Assembly (NCBI GenBank): GCA_002737345.1
Contig: NSIK01000010.1
Coordinates: 1,014 to 65,013, forward strand
Direction: 5' to 3'
Length of the DNA stretch: 64,000 bases
Source: Nitrospirota bacterium
GTDB taxonomy: Bacteria; Nitrospirota; Nitrospiria; Nitrospirales; Nitrospiraceae
Part shown: piece after piece, positions 27,913 to 37,199 of the stretch
Numbering within the stretch: the stretch's first letter is position 1
Layout: the number at the start of each line of letters is the position of its first letter
Translations under genes and position numbers: made by a program
The notes under the pieces: generated by a model
What the model was told of the DNA's origin: nothing
The model's input: only the letters and a program-made list of their open reading frames with translations
The model's database searches: none

Positions 27913-27940
27913 CGCTGTAGCGCCCCCTGGCGCGACAGCG
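27913..27940 (-). promoter_or_regulatory. Hairpin between rpsO and pnp
   Basis: CGCTGT-a-GCGCC / GGCGC-g-ACAGCG pairs with one internal mismatch and a four-base loop, 11 bases after the rpsO stop. There is no T-run. In enterobacteria this junction carries a terminator and an RNase III site used in pnp control; a similar processing role here is inference. Confidence 0.5.
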
Positions 27941-27950
27941 AGACGGGATA

Positions 27951-28220
27951 CTACTTTCTAATGCCCAATCGCTCGATCACCGCACGGTACCGGGCATCGC
28001 TCACACCACGAAGATAGTCGAGCAACCGACGACGGCGGCCGACCAATAGCAGGAGGCCACGTCGCGAATGGTGATCTTTCTTGTGGAGCTTGAAATGCTC
28101 CGTCAAATACGTGATCCGGGTGGTAAGCACCGCGATCTGGACTTCCGGCGAACCGGAATCCGTCTCATGCTGCCGATACTGCTTGATCAATTCAATCTTT
28201 GCTTCTTTAAGTAATGCCAT
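27951..28220 (-). CDS. rpsO: 30S ribosomal protein S15
   Basis: 89 residues, the standard S15 length: [36 protein letters not shown], then [20 protein letters not shown], the 16S rRNA binding helices. Placed between truB and pnp as in many bacteria. Confidence 0.98.
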   Translation of the reverse strand: MALLKEAKIELIKQYRQHETDSGSPEVQIAVLTTRITYLTEHFKLHKKDHHSRRGLLLLVGRRRRLLDYLRGVSDARYRAVIERLGIRK

Positions 28221-28264
28221 GGGTTCCTTCCTTCCTATTCCTTTCCTTCATCCGCAACGGAGGA

Positions 28265-29224
28265 TCATCCAACTTGATCGCTGAACACCTTCTCAACCTT
28301 GAGCGCATCTCCCGAAACTTCCGGATATTTCCCGATCGCGACCAACCGTCCGGCGCTATCGTGGATACGGACCGGCTCGTGTGAGCGACGCTCGCCAGCG
28401 GCCGCCCCTTCCCATCGAAGAATTTTCGCAAGAGGCACTGGGGCCCCATGCCCGACACGATCGGCAGTCTGCTCATCCACCACCGCAACCGGCAGCTGGC
28501 TTAGCGCCAGATCCATCGACAACAGATCGTCTCCCAACCGGCCGAGGGCATGACGGGTGACCACCTCATCCACCGTCATGGCCTGCTCGATCGTGAAGGG
28601 ACCGACGCGCCTTCGCTCCAACGCCAACATGTGGCCGCCGACACCCAACACGTCGCCGATGTCCGCGCAGAGCGTCCGAATATAGGTTCCCTTGGAGCAG
28701 ACGACGCGCAACGTCACATCCCGCCCCTCGATCGCCATCACCTCAAGGGTATGAATGACGATGGTTCGCGCGTCTCGTGCAATCGTTTTGCCCGCGCGAG
28801 CGGACCTATATAAAGGAACCCCGGCGATTTTCACCGCGGAATACATCGGAGGCATTTGCTCGATCGGCCCGCGGAACCGGCCGACCGCCTCATGGGTCGC
28901 CGCCGCCGTCACCTGATCGGTCGCATGACTCGCCAGAACCGTCCCTGTCGCATCCTGCGTGTCGGTGGTGTCACCGAGGCGCAGCACCGCGCGATATTCC
29001 TTGTCCCACTCCACCAGGTATTCAGCAATGCGGGTTCCCTTGCCGATGAGCACAGGCAACACGCCCGTTGCGGCAGGATCGAGGGTCCCAGCATGACCGA
29101 CCTTCACCCCACCGAGAAGATGCCGCACCTTTGCCACGACATCGTGGGAGGTCCAACCCGCTTCCTTCTTAATGATCAACACGCCATCGGCAACGGCGCA
29201 GCTCTGTGCGAGATCCATCATCAC
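28265..29224 (-). CDS. truB: tRNA pseudouridine-55 synthase
   Basis: Forms pseudouridine 55 in the T-loop of tRNAs. The 319-residue protein has the nucleophile aspartate in VGHAGTLDPAATGVLPV, plus MYSAVKIAGVPLY and VVCSKGTYIRTLCADIG. The C-terminal TruB_C/PUA-like part (about 240-319) is present. It starts ten bases after the rbfA stop, with three candidate Met codons in a row. Confidence 0.96.
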   Translation of the reverse strand: MMMDLAQSCAVADGVLIIKKEAGWTSHDVVAKVRHLLGGVKVGHAGTLDPAATGVLPVLIGKGTRIAEYLVEWDKEYRAVLRLGDTTDTQDATGTVLASHATDQVTAAATHEAVGRFRGPIEQMPPMYSAVKIAGVPLYRSARAGKTIARDARTIVIHTLEVMAIEGRDVTLRVVCSKGTYIRTLCADIGDVLGVGGHMLALERRRVGPFTIEQAMTVDEVVTRHALGRLGDDLLSMDLALSQLPVAVVDEQTADRVGHGAPVPLAKILRWEGAAAGERRSHEPVRIHDSAGRLVAIGKYPEVSGDALKVEKVFSDQVG

Positions 29225-29234
29225 GCCCCCGACG

Positions 29235-29657
29235 CTACGAAGCCGGCCGCTCGTCGGACGAGCCGCCCGCGGCCTCCGTCTTCTCGTGAAGTTCGTCCAA
29301 CAGTTTCAACACGCGATCGCCCCTCGGCCCGCTGACATCCATCGTAAACACGATCTCCGGCAAATACCGAAGCGAAAGCCGCCGACCGAGCTCGCCGCGA
29401 ATAAACCCGCTGGCCTGCTCCAACCCGACGAGGACCTGCTTCTCTTCTTCTTTCGTACCCATGGTCGTCACGTACACACGGGCAATCCGCAGATCGCTCG
29501 TCAACTTGACGTCGGTCACGGTCACAGCCTGCACGCGCGGATCCTTGATCTTCCGCATGAGAATGTCGGCCACTTCCATGCGAACCTGATCCGCCACACG
29601 ATCGGCCCGATTATATCCCGTCTTGGCCACCGTGCACTCCACCAGACATGCCACCAT
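29235..29657 (-). CDS. rbfA: Ribosome-binding factor A
   Basis: 30S maturation factor with a KH-like fold: YNRADRVADQVRMEVADILMRKIKDPRV and VTVTDVKLTSDLRIARVYV are diagnostic. The start is ATG 29657, whose A is shared with the TGA of the DUF503 gene (TGATG); the track's earlier start would run through that gene. A GTG at 29630 is also possible. 140 residues with an acidic/Gly-Ser tail. Confidence 0.95.
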   Translation of the reverse strand: MVACLVECTVAKTGYNRADRVADQVRMEVADILMRKIKDPRVQAVTVTDVKLTSDLRIARVYVTTMGTKEEEKQVLVGLEQASGFIRGELGRRLSLRYLPEIVFTMDVSGPRGDRVLKLLDELHEKTEAAGGSSDERPAS

Positions 29658-29944
29658 CACAACAGTTCCACTCGCAACTGAACGAGTTCCACGTGCGGGA
29701 CGCGCCGAACCAGGTTCAGCGCCTGGGCACAGACTTGATTGACGTATCGGCCGTCGTTGGCCACACAGGCGAGCCCTAGCACCACCTTCTGCCACAGGTC
29801 CTGGCCATCCACTTCGGCCACGGACAGGTTGAACTTCTCCCGCAAGCGACCTTTCAGACTTAACAACACCTGTCGCTTGTCCTTGGGCCACTGACTTTCT
29901 GGAAGAAACAGCTCAACCGTACAGAGCCCGACAATGATACCCAC
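29657..29944 (-). CDS. DUF503 protein (YlxP-like)
   Basis: 95 residues beginning MGIIVGLCTVELFLPESQWPK, with LKGRLREKFNLSVAEVDGQDLWQKVVLGLACVANDG, the DUF503/YlxP pattern. Members lie between infB and rbfA in many bacteria and are thought to assist ribosome maturation; the biochemical role is not established. It overlaps rbfA by one base. Confidence 0.93.
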   Translation of the reverse strand: MGIIVGLCTVELFLPESQWPKDKRQVLLSLKGRLREKFNLSVAEVDGQDLWQKVVLGLACVANDGRYVNQVCAQALNLVRRVPHVELVQLRVELL

Positions 29945-29960
29945 AGGACAAACTTACGTC

Positions 29961-32450
29961 TTATAACTTTGCGGCAATCTTATCGATCGCATAGGCCTCG
30001 ATATTGTCCCCGGCCTTAATGTCGTTAAAATTCTCAACGCTGATTCCGCATTCGTAGCCCTCCTGGACTTCGCGGACATCGTCCTTGAAGCGGCGCAACG
30101 ACCCGAGCTTGCCTTCGTAGACCACCACACTGTCGCGAAGCACCCGAACCCCGACCGCCGCGCGGCTGATCGTGCCGTCCACCACATAGGCGCCGGCAAT
30201 GACGCCGGCCTTAGACACCGTGAAGACCTGCCGCACCTCGGCCCGTCCCAGAATCCGCTCCTTGAGCGTCGGCTCAAGCAGCCCTTCCATCGCAGCCTTA
30301 ATCTCGGTCATCGCATCGTAAATAATGCTGTACTGCCGGACATCGACGCCTTGCTGTTCGGCCAAGGCGGACGCCTTCGGCTCCGGCCTGACATTGAACC
30401 CGATCACAATGGCGTTCGACGCGGAAGCGAGCAACACATCGGATTCCGTGATCCCGCCCACACCGCTGTGAATAACGCGTAGCTTGACTGCGGGGGTCGC
30501 AAGCTTTTCGACGCTCGCAGTCAAGGCTTCGGCTGACCCCTGCACATCGGACTTGATCACCAATGCCAGCTCCTTCACGGAGCCTTCGTTAATCTTGGCA
30601 AACAAATCATCGAGAGTGACTTTCGCCGACCCGGACAAATCAGTCGTGCGCTGCTTATGGGCGCGATCTTCCGCAATCTCTCGCGCAACTCGCTCATCCT
30701 TCACAACTTGGAAAACATCGCCAGCAGAAGGCACACCGGGAAGCCCCGCCACTTCGACAGGAATGGAAGGACCGCCCTCCCTTACCTTGGCGCCCGTATG
30801 GGTAATGAGCCCCCGCACTTTTCCGCTAAATACTCCAACGACGAACACATCGCCGACGCGCAAGGTCCCGCTCTGAACCAGCACCGTCGCCACCGGGCCA
30901 CGGCCGCGCTCCAGCTTGGCTTCCACCACAACGCCCCTGGCCATCCGATGCGGGTCCGCCTTAAGCTCCAGCACTTCGGACTGTAAAAGAATCATTTCCA
31001 GCAACGTATCTAAGCCGGTCTTTTCCTTGGCCGACACTTCAACCATGATCGTGTCGCCCCCCCAGGACTCGGAAATGAGTCCATGTTCGGACAGAGCATT
31101 TTTCACACGGTCGACGTTTGCGCCGGGCTTATCGATCTTATTGATGGCCACAATCATCGGAACAGATGCGGCCTTGGCGTGGTTGATTGCTTCAATCGTT
31201 TGCGGCATCACGCCGTCATCCGCTGCCACGACCAAGATGACGATGTCGGTAATCTTGGCGCCACGACCGCGCATGGCGGTAAAGGCTTCGTGGCCCGGCG
31301 TGTCCAGAAACGTGACCTGCTTCCCGCGGACCGTCACCGTGTAGGCGCCGATGTGCTGCGTAATTCCGCCGGCCTCGCCTTCCGCCACCTTCGTTTCCCT
31401 GATGGCATCAAGCAGCGAGGTCTTGCCGTGGTCAACGTGGCCCATGATCGTCACGACCGGAGGCCGCGACTCAAGCTGGGCATCTTCCTCCGTCTGCACG
31501 ACGGACTCCAACAACTCTTCCCCCATCTTCTCCGTCGAGAGATCGAGCTTGATCCCGTTCTCTTCTGCAATCATCACAGCCGCGTCCACATTCATCGTCT
31601 GATTGAACGTGAGCATCTGGCCCATATCCATCAACTTGCGCATAATGTCGGCCGGACGTTGGCCGATCAGCTCGGCAAACTCCTTCACCGTGATACCAGG
31701 GGCAAACTTGAAGCCTTTCCGGCGCGGCTTCGTCACTTCCCCTGGCGTGGCGTGATGCACATGCTTGCTGCGATCGTCTCGTCGTTGCTGTAAGGGAATC
31801 GCGCGCAGGTCCTGCCAACGAGCAGCATCCTCGCGAAGACGAAGCTCTTCCTCTTCCCGCGTGCGGCCTGACTTCTTCGCCTTCTTCGCTTTTTCCTTCA
31901 AACCCTCGGCTTGAATCTCTTCAAAGGAGAGCGCTTTCTTTTTTCCGGCGGTCAGATCGATGCTGGGCACAATGGCGGGCTTGACGGCAGTCAGTGAAGG
32001 CGGAGCGGTCGCAGCCCCGACAACAGGCGCCAGCTCCGACATCACCGTCAGTTCAGGATGCGGCAGGTGGATGCCGCCGACGCTGCCGTGAAAAACATCG
32101 ACAGCCGCTTTACTCGTCTCGGTCGTTTCCGCTGCTGCCAGGGATACAGGCTCTTCGGCTGAAGCCTCATCGTCGCGCTTACGCTTGATCAGAATGCGGC
32201 GCTTATCAGTCTTGGCACCTTCAACCACCGGAGCGGCATGGGCCGCCCCAGCCTTGCCTCCCGCCGTGGCCTTACCCGGCGCTTTCGGGAGAGCCTTCGC
32301 TTTCGCGCTGAGCTTGGCCAGCGCCTTTTGCACCACGTCGTCATCCAACGCACTGCTGTGCGATGTGACGGCGACACCCATCCGCTTCAATTCCGGAATG
32401 AGTTCGCGATTTTCCATTCCGAGCTGCTTAGCCAATTCGTAAACGCGCAT
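29961..32450 (-). CDS. infB: Translation initiation factor IF-2
   Basis: 829-residue GTPase that positions initiator tRNA on the 30S subunit. The N-terminal IF2-N helix ([26 protein letters not shown]) is followed by a charged linker (about 60-250). The G domain has [15 protein letters not shown] (G1), [15 protein letters not shown] (G3) and NKIDKPGAN (G4); domains II, III and IV follow, with '[20 protein letters not shown]' in domain III. It is 23 bases after nusA. Confidence 0.98.
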   Translation of the reverse strand: MRVYELAKQLGMENRELIPELKRMGVAVTSHSSALDDDVVQKALAKLSAKAKALPKAPGKATAGGKAGAAHAAPVVEGAKTDKRRILIKRKRDDEASAEEPVSLAAAETTETSKAAVDVFHGSVGGIHLPHPELTVMSELAPVVGAATAPPSLTAVKPAIVPSIDLTAGKKKALSFEEIQAEGLKEKAKKAKKSGRTREEEELRLREDAARWQDLRAIPLQQRRDDRSKHVHHATPGEVTKPRRKGFKFAPGITVKEFAELIGQRPADIMRKLMDMGQMLTFNQTMNVDAAVMIAEENGIKLDLSTEKMGEELLESVVQTEEDAQLESRPPVVTIMGHVDHGKTSLLDAIRETKVAEGEAGGITQHIGAYTVTVRGKQVTFLDTPGHEAFTAMRGRGAKITDIVILVVAADDGVMPQTIEAINHAKAASVPMIVAINKIDKPGANVDRVKNALSEHGLISESWGGDTIMVEVSAKEKTGLDTLLEMILLQSEVLELKADPHRMARGVVVEAKLERGRGPVATVLVQSGTLRVGDVFVVGVFSGKVRGLITHTGAKVREGGPSIPVEVAGLPGVPSAGDVFQVVKDERVAREIAEDRAHKQRTTDLSGSAKVTLDDLFAKINEGSVKELALVIKSDVQGSAEALTASVEKLATPAVKLRVIHSGVGGITESDVLLASASNAIVIGFNVRPEPKASALAEQQGVDVRQYSIIYDAMTEIKAAMEGLLEPTLKERILGRAEVRQVFTVSKAGVIAGAYVVDGTISRAAVGVRVLRDSVVVYEGKLGSLRRFKDDVREVQEGYECGISVENFNDIKAGDNIEAYAIDKIAAKL

Positions 32451-32473
32451 GAGGATTTGACACCTGTTCTTCT

Positions 32474-33637
32474 TTACCCGGCAGCCGACTCCGACTCTGC
32501 CTGGGCCTGTAATTCCTGTTCCCGGGTTTCTTGTTGCTGGTGCAGCGCCTCGGCTTCCTCTACAAACGCCGCCTTAATATCTTTATCCCGCTCGGCTTTT
32601 TCTTTTTCGTATTCTGTCGCGCTGATGATGTCGATCTTCCAGCCGGTCAGGCGGGCCGCCAACCGCACGTTCTGACCGTTCTTCCCGATCGCGAGCGACA
32701 GCTGGGAATCCGCCACCACGACCAACGCGGACTTCTTCTCTTCGTCAACACCGACCTTCTCGATGCTCGCAGGATTCAAGGCTTGCGCGATGAAGACGCG
32801 CGGGTCGGAGGTCCAGGTAATGATATCGATTTTCTCGCCGCGCAGCTCACGAACAACCGCCTGAACCCGTGAACCCTTAATCCCCACGCAGGCCCCGACC
32901 GGATCGACCGCCTTCTCGCGCGACGTCACGGCAATCTTTGTCCGATCGCCAGGCTCCCGGACGATGGACTTGATCTCGATGATCTTCTCGAGCACTTCCG
33001 GCACTTCCAACTCGAACAGCTTCGCGACAAACTGCGGGTGGCTCCGCGTCAAAATAACCTGTACATCTTTCGGAGTCCGGCGCACTTCCAGGAGCATGGC
33101 CTTGACCCGGTCACCCCGGCGATAGGTTTCCCGCGGGATCTGCTCCTGAACCGGCAGGACCGCCTCGGTCTTGCCTAGATCCACCAGGTAGTTCCGACGC
33201 TCCATTCCGAGAATGATGCCGTTGACCAAATCGCCCTGTTTCGTCGAATACTCTTTTTGAACCGCTTCCCACTCGGCCTCGCGGACCTTCTGGAAAATCA
33301 CTTGCTTGGCAGTTTGAGCGGCAATCCGACCCAAGTCGTTCATCTCGATCAACGATCCGATTTCGTCCCCGACCTCCGCCTCGCTGTCGAACTGGCGCGC
33401 TTCCTGAAGGGCGACCTCGGTTTTCGGATTGGTGACCGTGTCGACGATGGTCTTCTTCGATACGACAGAAATTTCACCGGTCTTAGAGTCGATCTCGACC
33501 TGGATGTTTTCAGCCTGCCCGAAACGCTTCTTGGCGGCCATAAGCATGGCGGCTTCGATCGCGCCGATCACGCGGCTCTTCTCGATGCCCTTTGACCGGA
33601 CAAGTTCGTCGATGACGGAAATTAATTCACGATTCAT
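32474..33637 (-). CDS. nusA: Transcription termination/antitermination protein NusA
   Basis: 387 residues: NusA N-terminal domain (about 1-125), S1 domain (RKQ-like [23 protein letters not shown]), and two KH domains ('[20 protein letters not shown]' and [19 protein letters not shown]). It lacks the C-terminal acidic repeats found in enterobacteria, the usual state outside that group; a Glu/Gln-rich tail ends the protein. GGAGAG lies before the ATG. Confidence 0.97.
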   Translation of the reverse strand: MNRELISVIDELVRSKGIEKSRVIGAIEAAMLMAAKKRFGQAENIQVEIDSKTGEISVVSKKTIVDTVTNPKTEVALQEARQFDSEAEVGDEIGSLIEMNDLGRIAAQTAKQVIFQKVREAEWEAVQKEYSTKQGDLVNGIILGMERRNYLVDLGKTEAVLPVQEQIPRETYRRGDRVKAMLLEVRRTPKDVQVILTRSHPQFVAKLFELEVPEVLEKIIEIKSIVREPGDRTKIAVTSREKAVDPVGACVGIKGSRVQAVVRELRGEKIDIITWTSDPRVFIAQALNPASIEKVGVDEEKKSALVVVADSQLSLAIGKNGQNVRLAARLTGWKIDIISATEYEKEKAERDKDIKAAFVEEAEALHQQQETREQELQAQAESESAAG

Positions 33638-33720
33638 AATTTACTCTCCGGCGACTGCCCCTGCAGCCACCCTCCAATGCGGCGGCAGACTGCTACCGCG
33701 GTGATCAACTTCGGTACGGC

Positions 33721-34236
33721 CTAAAACGTGACGACGCGACGCGCTTCAGCAATCGAGTCGAACCCCAGGATAACCGTCCGCTCAGGGGGCGAATCGCTTA
33801 CCACGACCGTCACTCCCTGCTCATTCACTTCCGTCAACAGCCCGACCACACGCCACTGCCCGTCAATCGGCTGCCGGAGCTTCACGCTCACTTGCTTTCC
33901 CATGGCCCGGCGATAATCCTGAATCCGTCTGAAGGCCCGATCCAGACCGGGCGAGGAGACTTCCAGCGTGTAGGCATGGGGGAAGGGATCAGCCACATCC
34001 AAGGCTGGACTGATCGCGAGATGGGCACGCCCGCAATCTTCTACCGTGACGCCGTCTGGCTTATCAATATACACCCGCACGACTGACCGCGGACCTTGCC
34101 CCACACAGACGACATCGACCAATTCCAAGCCCAAAGCCCACAGGATAGGCGATACTACCTCGCTGATGCGGTCGACGACCGGTCGGGACTCCTTCACCGG
34201 CACCCCTAGCCCTGCTTCTTTAGATAACACATTCAA
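33721..34236 (-). CDS. rimP: Ribosome maturation factor RimP
   Basis: 171 residues. Contains LWALGLELVDVVCVGQGPRSVVRVYIDKPDGVTVEDC and AYTLEVSSPGLDRAFRRIQDYRRAMGKQV, the RimP N-terminal alpha/beta signature, followed by the small SH3-like C-terminal domain. The gene heads the rimP-nusA-infB operon; a predicted promoter and a hairpin lie just upstream. Confidence 0.95.
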   Translation of the reverse strand: MNVLSKEAGLGVPVKESRPVVDRISEVVSPILWALGLELVDVVCVGQGPRSVVRVYIDKPDGVTVEDCGRAHLAISPALDVADPFPHAYTLEVSSPGLDRAFRRIQDYRRAMGKQVSVKLRQPIDGQWRVVGLLTEVNEQGVTVVVSDSPPERTVILGFDSIAEARRVVTF

Positions 34237-34244
34237 GTGATCAA

Positions 34245-34270
34245 ATAAAAAAGTGGGCCTGAGCCCACTT
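34245..34270 (-). terminator. Intrinsic terminator between the aminotransferase gene and rimP
   Basis: Minus strand AAGTGGGC-TCAG-GCCCACTT followed by TTTTATTTG. It should end the aminotransferase unit. It also lies downstream of the predicted rimP promoter (34282-34310), so it would be the first structure in the rimP transcript, i.e. a possible attenuator. Confidence 0.8.
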
Positions 34271-34281
34271 CCACTAGCCGG

Positions 34282-34310
34282 ACCATAGCATGCCCCCTAG
34301 GCCAAAGCAA
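34282..34310 (-). promoter_or_regulatory. Predicted promoter of the rimP-nusA-infB operon
   Basis: Minus strand TTGCTT (34305-34310), a 17-base spacer, TATGGT (34282-34287). Moderate hexamers. The promoter stands before, not after, the terminator hairpin at 34245-34270. Confidence 0.4.
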
Positions 34311-34318
34311 GGGGAGAG

Positions 34319-35158
34319 CTACCCAACCAGGCCCGTAAAGCCTGCGGCAAGTCGTTGGGTAATCGGTCCGGGACGCCCGTCCTTAATGACCTTGCCGTCC
34401 ACCCGAACGACGGCTAACACCTCGACAGTGGTCCCAGTGAGAAAGACCTCGTCCGCGCCATAGAGGTCCGCCTGAGCGATGCACCGCTCCTGAACCGGCA
34501 GCCCTTCTTTTCTGGCCAGCCCTAACACGACGGCCCTCGTGACTCCGGACAAAATCCGCGGTCCTTCCGGAGCAGTCATGACCGTGCCTCCACGCACTAC
34601 CATCACGTTGCTGACGGCCCCCTCGGTAATCGAGCCCTCTTTGAGTAAAATGGCTTCGAAAACCTGAGCCCGTTTAGCCTGCTGACGCGCGAGCACATTA
34701 CCCAATAGACTCAAGCTCTTAATATCGCAACGGCCCCACCTGATGTCCTCGATCGTCATCGCCTCCACGCCGGCCGCCTGCACCGATCGGCTGAGCGAAT
34801 GAAGCTCACGCACCGTCAGAACGACCGTGGGCGTCAGATCAGCCTCGTAGGCATGGTCACGGGGCGCAACGCCCCTGGTCAGCTGAATGTAAATTTTCGC
34901 CTCGGGATAGGCCGCCCGCCTGATCCCTTCGAGGATATGATTGGTCCATTCGGCGGGGGAATAGGGCTGAATCAGATCGAGCGCCGCAGCGCTACGGTCG
35001 AGGCGAGCCAGGTGAGCTTCGAGCTCGAAGGGCCGCCCCCCGTAGGTGCGGATCACTTCATAGATGCCATCGCCGAACTGAAATCCTCGATCGTCGATCG
35101 AAACCTTGGCGTCGGCTAGCGACACGAATGCTCCATTGACGAAAGCCACATCCGGCAC
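34319..35158 (-). CDS. Class IV aminotransferase (D-amino-acid / branched-chain type)
   Basis: Fold-type IV PLP enzyme of 279 residues from a GTG start. Key features: DRGFQFGDGIYEVIRTYGG at the N-terminus, the PLP lysine in 'RCDIKSLSLLGNVLARQQAK', and EGAVSNVMVVRGGTVMTAPEGPRILSGVTRAVVL. RGF..GDGIYEV and DIKSL resemble D-alanine transaminase; branched-chain transaminase or aminodeoxychorismate lyase remain possible. Last gene of a four-gene run (DUF192, Rieske, chagasin-like, aminotransferase), overlapping none but only two bases from its neighbour. Confidence 0.85.
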   Translation of the reverse strand: MPDVAFVNGAFVSLADAKVSIDDRGFQFGDGIYEVIRTYGGRPFELEAHLARLDRSAAALDLIQPYSPAEWTNHILEGIRRAAYPEAKIYIQLTRGVAPRDHAYEADLTPTVVLTVRELHSLSRSVQAAGVEAMTIEDIRWGRCDIKSLSLLGNVLARQQAKRAQVFEAILLKEGSITEGAVSNVMVVRGGTVMTAPEGPRILSGVTRAVVLGLARKEGLPVQERCIAQADLYGADEVFLTGTTVEVLAVVRVDGKVIKDGRPGPITQRLAAGFTGLVG

Positions 35159-35160
35159 GG

Positions 35161-35517
35161 CTACACACTCCCGCAGGACGAGGAATCGGAAACGGTTACC
35201 TCAAAGACGCGCCGGTCTTCGGCGGTGAATTTCCACCCCATGCGTTTCTCAAACAGCACCCGATGGGTTCCCGACTTGATCACCTGAAACTCAAAGGTCC
35301 GCCGTCCGTTGTCGACGGCATTATTTCCGGCAATCTGCAGGTAATCGTCTGCCAGCATCGACAGCCCCGTCGGATCGTAAATCGGAACCCAGAGCTCCCC
35401 TCTCGTCCGATCTTCCCAGAGATGAATCTGGATGGGCTGTTCAAGGGTCGCCTGAATTACCTTGACCCCGCCTGACAACTTGAGGCCGTCATGGTCCTGG
35501 CTGGACGTCATACTCAT
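35161..35517 (-). CDS. Chagasin-like (I42) peptidase inhibitor domain protein
   Basis: 118 residues matching the inhibitor I42/chagasin layout: a DPTGLSMLADDYLQI segment in place of the NPTTGxxW loop, then a beta-rich core, HRVLFEKRMGWKF in place of the RPW loop, and a FEVTV final strand. Classic members inhibit papain-like cysteine peptidases. No signal peptide is visible, so it is probably cytoplasmic or the start is misplaced. Loop residues deviate from the consensus, so inhibition is uncertain. It sits between a Rieske protein and the aminotransferase. Confidence 0.65.
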   Translation of the reverse strand: MSMTSSQDHDGLKLSGGVKVIQATLEQPIQIHLWEDRTRGELWVPIYDPTGLSMLADDYLQIAGNNAVDNGRRTFEFQVIKSGTHRVLFEKRMGWKFTAEDRRVFEVTVSDSSSCGSV

Positions 35518-35558
35518 CGTGAATTACGCGGCGATCCGCTTCCTCTCCGCCTGATCTT

Positions 35559-35879
35559 CTATGTTTTCTTCCTGGGCCCGACGAAAATCTCCGCGCCTTC
35601 CACCCGCACGTCATAACTGCCCACGCAATACCCGCCCCCGTCCGTTCCTTGCCCGTTTCGAATATCGAACGCCAGATCGTGCCAGGGACAGGCCACGACA
35701 AACCCCTTCACGCGCCCTTCGCTCAAGGGGCCACCCTCATGGGGGCAGAGGTTATGAATTGCGAAATATGTCCCCTGGATATTAAATAGCGCGAGCTCGC
35801 GATTCTGTACCGCCACGACTTTTGATTGCCCTGGTTGGAGCTCTTCAACGCGGGCGACGGATTGAAATCCCTCTAGCAT
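35559..35879 (-). CDS. Rieske [2Fe-2S] ferredoxin-like protein
   Basis: 106 residues carrying both Rieske boxes: CPHEGGPLSEG and CPWHDLAFDI, i.e. the two Cys and two His ligands of the cluster. It resembles small dioxygenase ferredoxins and NirD-type proteins: an electron carrier without a catalytic domain. No transmembrane segment. Upstream partner gene is a DUF192 protein; the redox partner is unknown. Confidence 0.92.
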   Translation of the reverse strand: MLEGFQSVARVEELQPGQSKVVAVQNRELALFNIQGTYFAIHNLCPHEGGPLSEGRVKGFVVACPWHDLAFDIRNGQGTDGGGYCVGSYDVRVEGAEIFVGPRKKT

Positions 35880-35923
35880 GCTGCATCGACTCCTTTTCTC
35901 AGATCTTCTCCACGCCGCAGACC

Positions 35924-36418
35924 TTACATCCGCAGCGTATATTTTAATTCCAGTCCGACCGTGACCCCTTCCCGCTGGATGAAACCGGCTTCCGCTTGAA
36001 TCGCGTAACGGACCGCATCCGGAGCGGAACTATATTGAGGGCAGACATCTTCCACGCAGGGCACGACATGCTCTTTCAGCCCCACGATATGATGGCTTTC
36101 GTCGATCCAGAGCATGTCCACCGGAAACCGATAGCCTCTCGTCCAGATATGGTTCTGGCCGGTCGACTCAAAGATATAAAGCATTCCACTGTTCGCCGGC
36201 AACGTCTCTCGAAAGGCGAGACCGAAGAGCAGCTTCTCCGGCGTATCCGCCACCTCCGTCTCGAGCGTACGGCCGTTCGGAAAGGATACGACAATGATGG
36301 TCTCGTCTTTGCGATCGATCAGAAAAAACGAGGCGCTCATCAGAAAAATCGCCATCAGCACGAGCGTGATAATGCGCTTCTTTTTCTGCTCCCGATCGCT
36401 TACCGGTGGAATGGCCAT
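35924..36418 (-). CDS. DUF192 protein, membrane-anchored or exported
   Basis: 164 residues. A hydrophobic helix (IITLVLMAIFLMSASFFLI) lies after a charged start, so the protein is anchored or secreted. The DUF192 core is clear: 'LEVADTPEKLLFGLAFRETL'-like region, GMLYIF, WTRGYRFPVDMLWIDESHHIVG and EAGFIQREGVTVG. Members are small beta-barrels of unknown role. First gene of the run ending with the aminotransferase. Confidence 0.88.
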   Translation of the reverse strand: MAIPPVSDREQKKKRIITLVLMAIFLMSASFFLIDRKDETIIVVSFPNGRTLETEVADTPEKLLFGLAFRETLPANSGMLYIFESTGQNHIWTRGYRFPVDMLWIDESHHIVGLKEHVVPCVEDVCPQYSSAPDAVRYAIQAEAGFIQREGVTVGLELKYTLRM

Positions 36419-36520
36419 AGCTATTCTCTCTCACGACTTGTAATGGTTCACTGGGCCAAAAGGCCCACAAAACGGCCCATAAAACAGGTCGTCTAGGCCT
36501 TCTGAGCAAGGACCGTTCTG

Positions 36521-36550
36521 TTGACTTAGAAAAGAACGACGGACTAGAAT
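36521..36550 (+). promoter_or_regulatory. Predicted promoter of the ferredoxin gene
   Basis: TTGACT (36521-36526), an 18-base spacer, TAGAAT (36545-36550), 90 bases before the ATG. Identical hexamers and spacing to the alaC operon promoter. Confidence 0.65.
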
Positions 36551-36640
36551 GGGCCTCACGTCGCGTCACGCACTATGTCGTGGCGAGACGGGCTTGTCAA
36601 CCATCTGTGTTTCAATTGTGGTGAGAAGGAGGCGAGGGTC

Positions 36641-36988
36641 ATGGCGCTGCTGATTACCGATGAATGTATCTCTTGTGGAGCTTGCCTCCCTGAATGTCCG
36701 AACGAGGCGATTTTCGAAACTCGCAGCGACGCGGAAGCGAAGGGCAATCATGTCGGCGACGGCCAGGGAGTCGGCGATAGTATTTATATCATTACGCACG
36801 ACCGCTGCACCGAGTGCGTCGGACACTTCGACGAACCGCAATGCGCGGCTGTTTGCCCCGTCGACAATTGCTGCATTGCCGATCCGCTCTATCCGGAAAC
36901 GACGGAAGCCCTGTTGGAAAAAGTGACCGCACTGAATCCGGACAAGACGATCGATCCGACGAAGATCTGGAGTGGTGTGCGCAACTAA
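36641..36988 (+). CDS. 2[4Fe-4S] ferredoxin (YfhL-type)
   Basis: 115 residues from ATG 36641, with AGAAGGAGG upstream; the 22 earlier codons in the track are unsupported. Cluster one: CISCGACLPECP. Cluster two: CTECVGHFDEPQCAAVCPVDNC, with the insertion between the second and third Cys typical of Alvin/YfhL ferredoxins, which hold clusters of very low potential. The C-terminal helix extends beyond the core. Single-gene unit with a strong promoter and terminator. Redox partners are not indicated. Confidence 0.95.
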   Translation: MALLITDECISCGACLPECPNEAIFETRSDAEAKGNHVGDGQGVGDSIYIITHDRCTECVGHFDEPQCAAVCPVDNCCIADPLYPETTEALLEKVTALNPDKTIDPTKIWSGVRN

Positions 36989-37010
36989 TCATCGCGCATC
37001 GTTCAATCGC

Positions 37011-37053
37011 AAGGGCCCTGCTTTTCTCCTGAGAAGCAGGGCCCTTCTGTTGT
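37011..37053 (+). terminator. Terminator after the ferredoxin gene
   Basis: AAGGGCCCTGCTT / AAGCAGGGCCCTT, a 13-base perfect stem with a 10-base loop, then CTGTTGT. The T-run is weak but the stem is very stable. Confidence 0.75.
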
Positions 37054-37199
37054 AAGGGATCACGGCCGAACCCGCCCTCGCATCTCGACTTCCTTCCCGT
37101 TTCGGAGTACCGTCACACTGATCGTTGGCGGACCGTCCGGCTCTCTCTTTTCTCGATGGAGCCGCCCCTACTTCTCGCTCCCTCGCGCGGAGGTGCAAG

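Noticed and set aside
28281-28488. Short minus-strand ORFs inside truB (for example 28207-28488)
   Set aside because: Alternative frames of truB with no independent signals.
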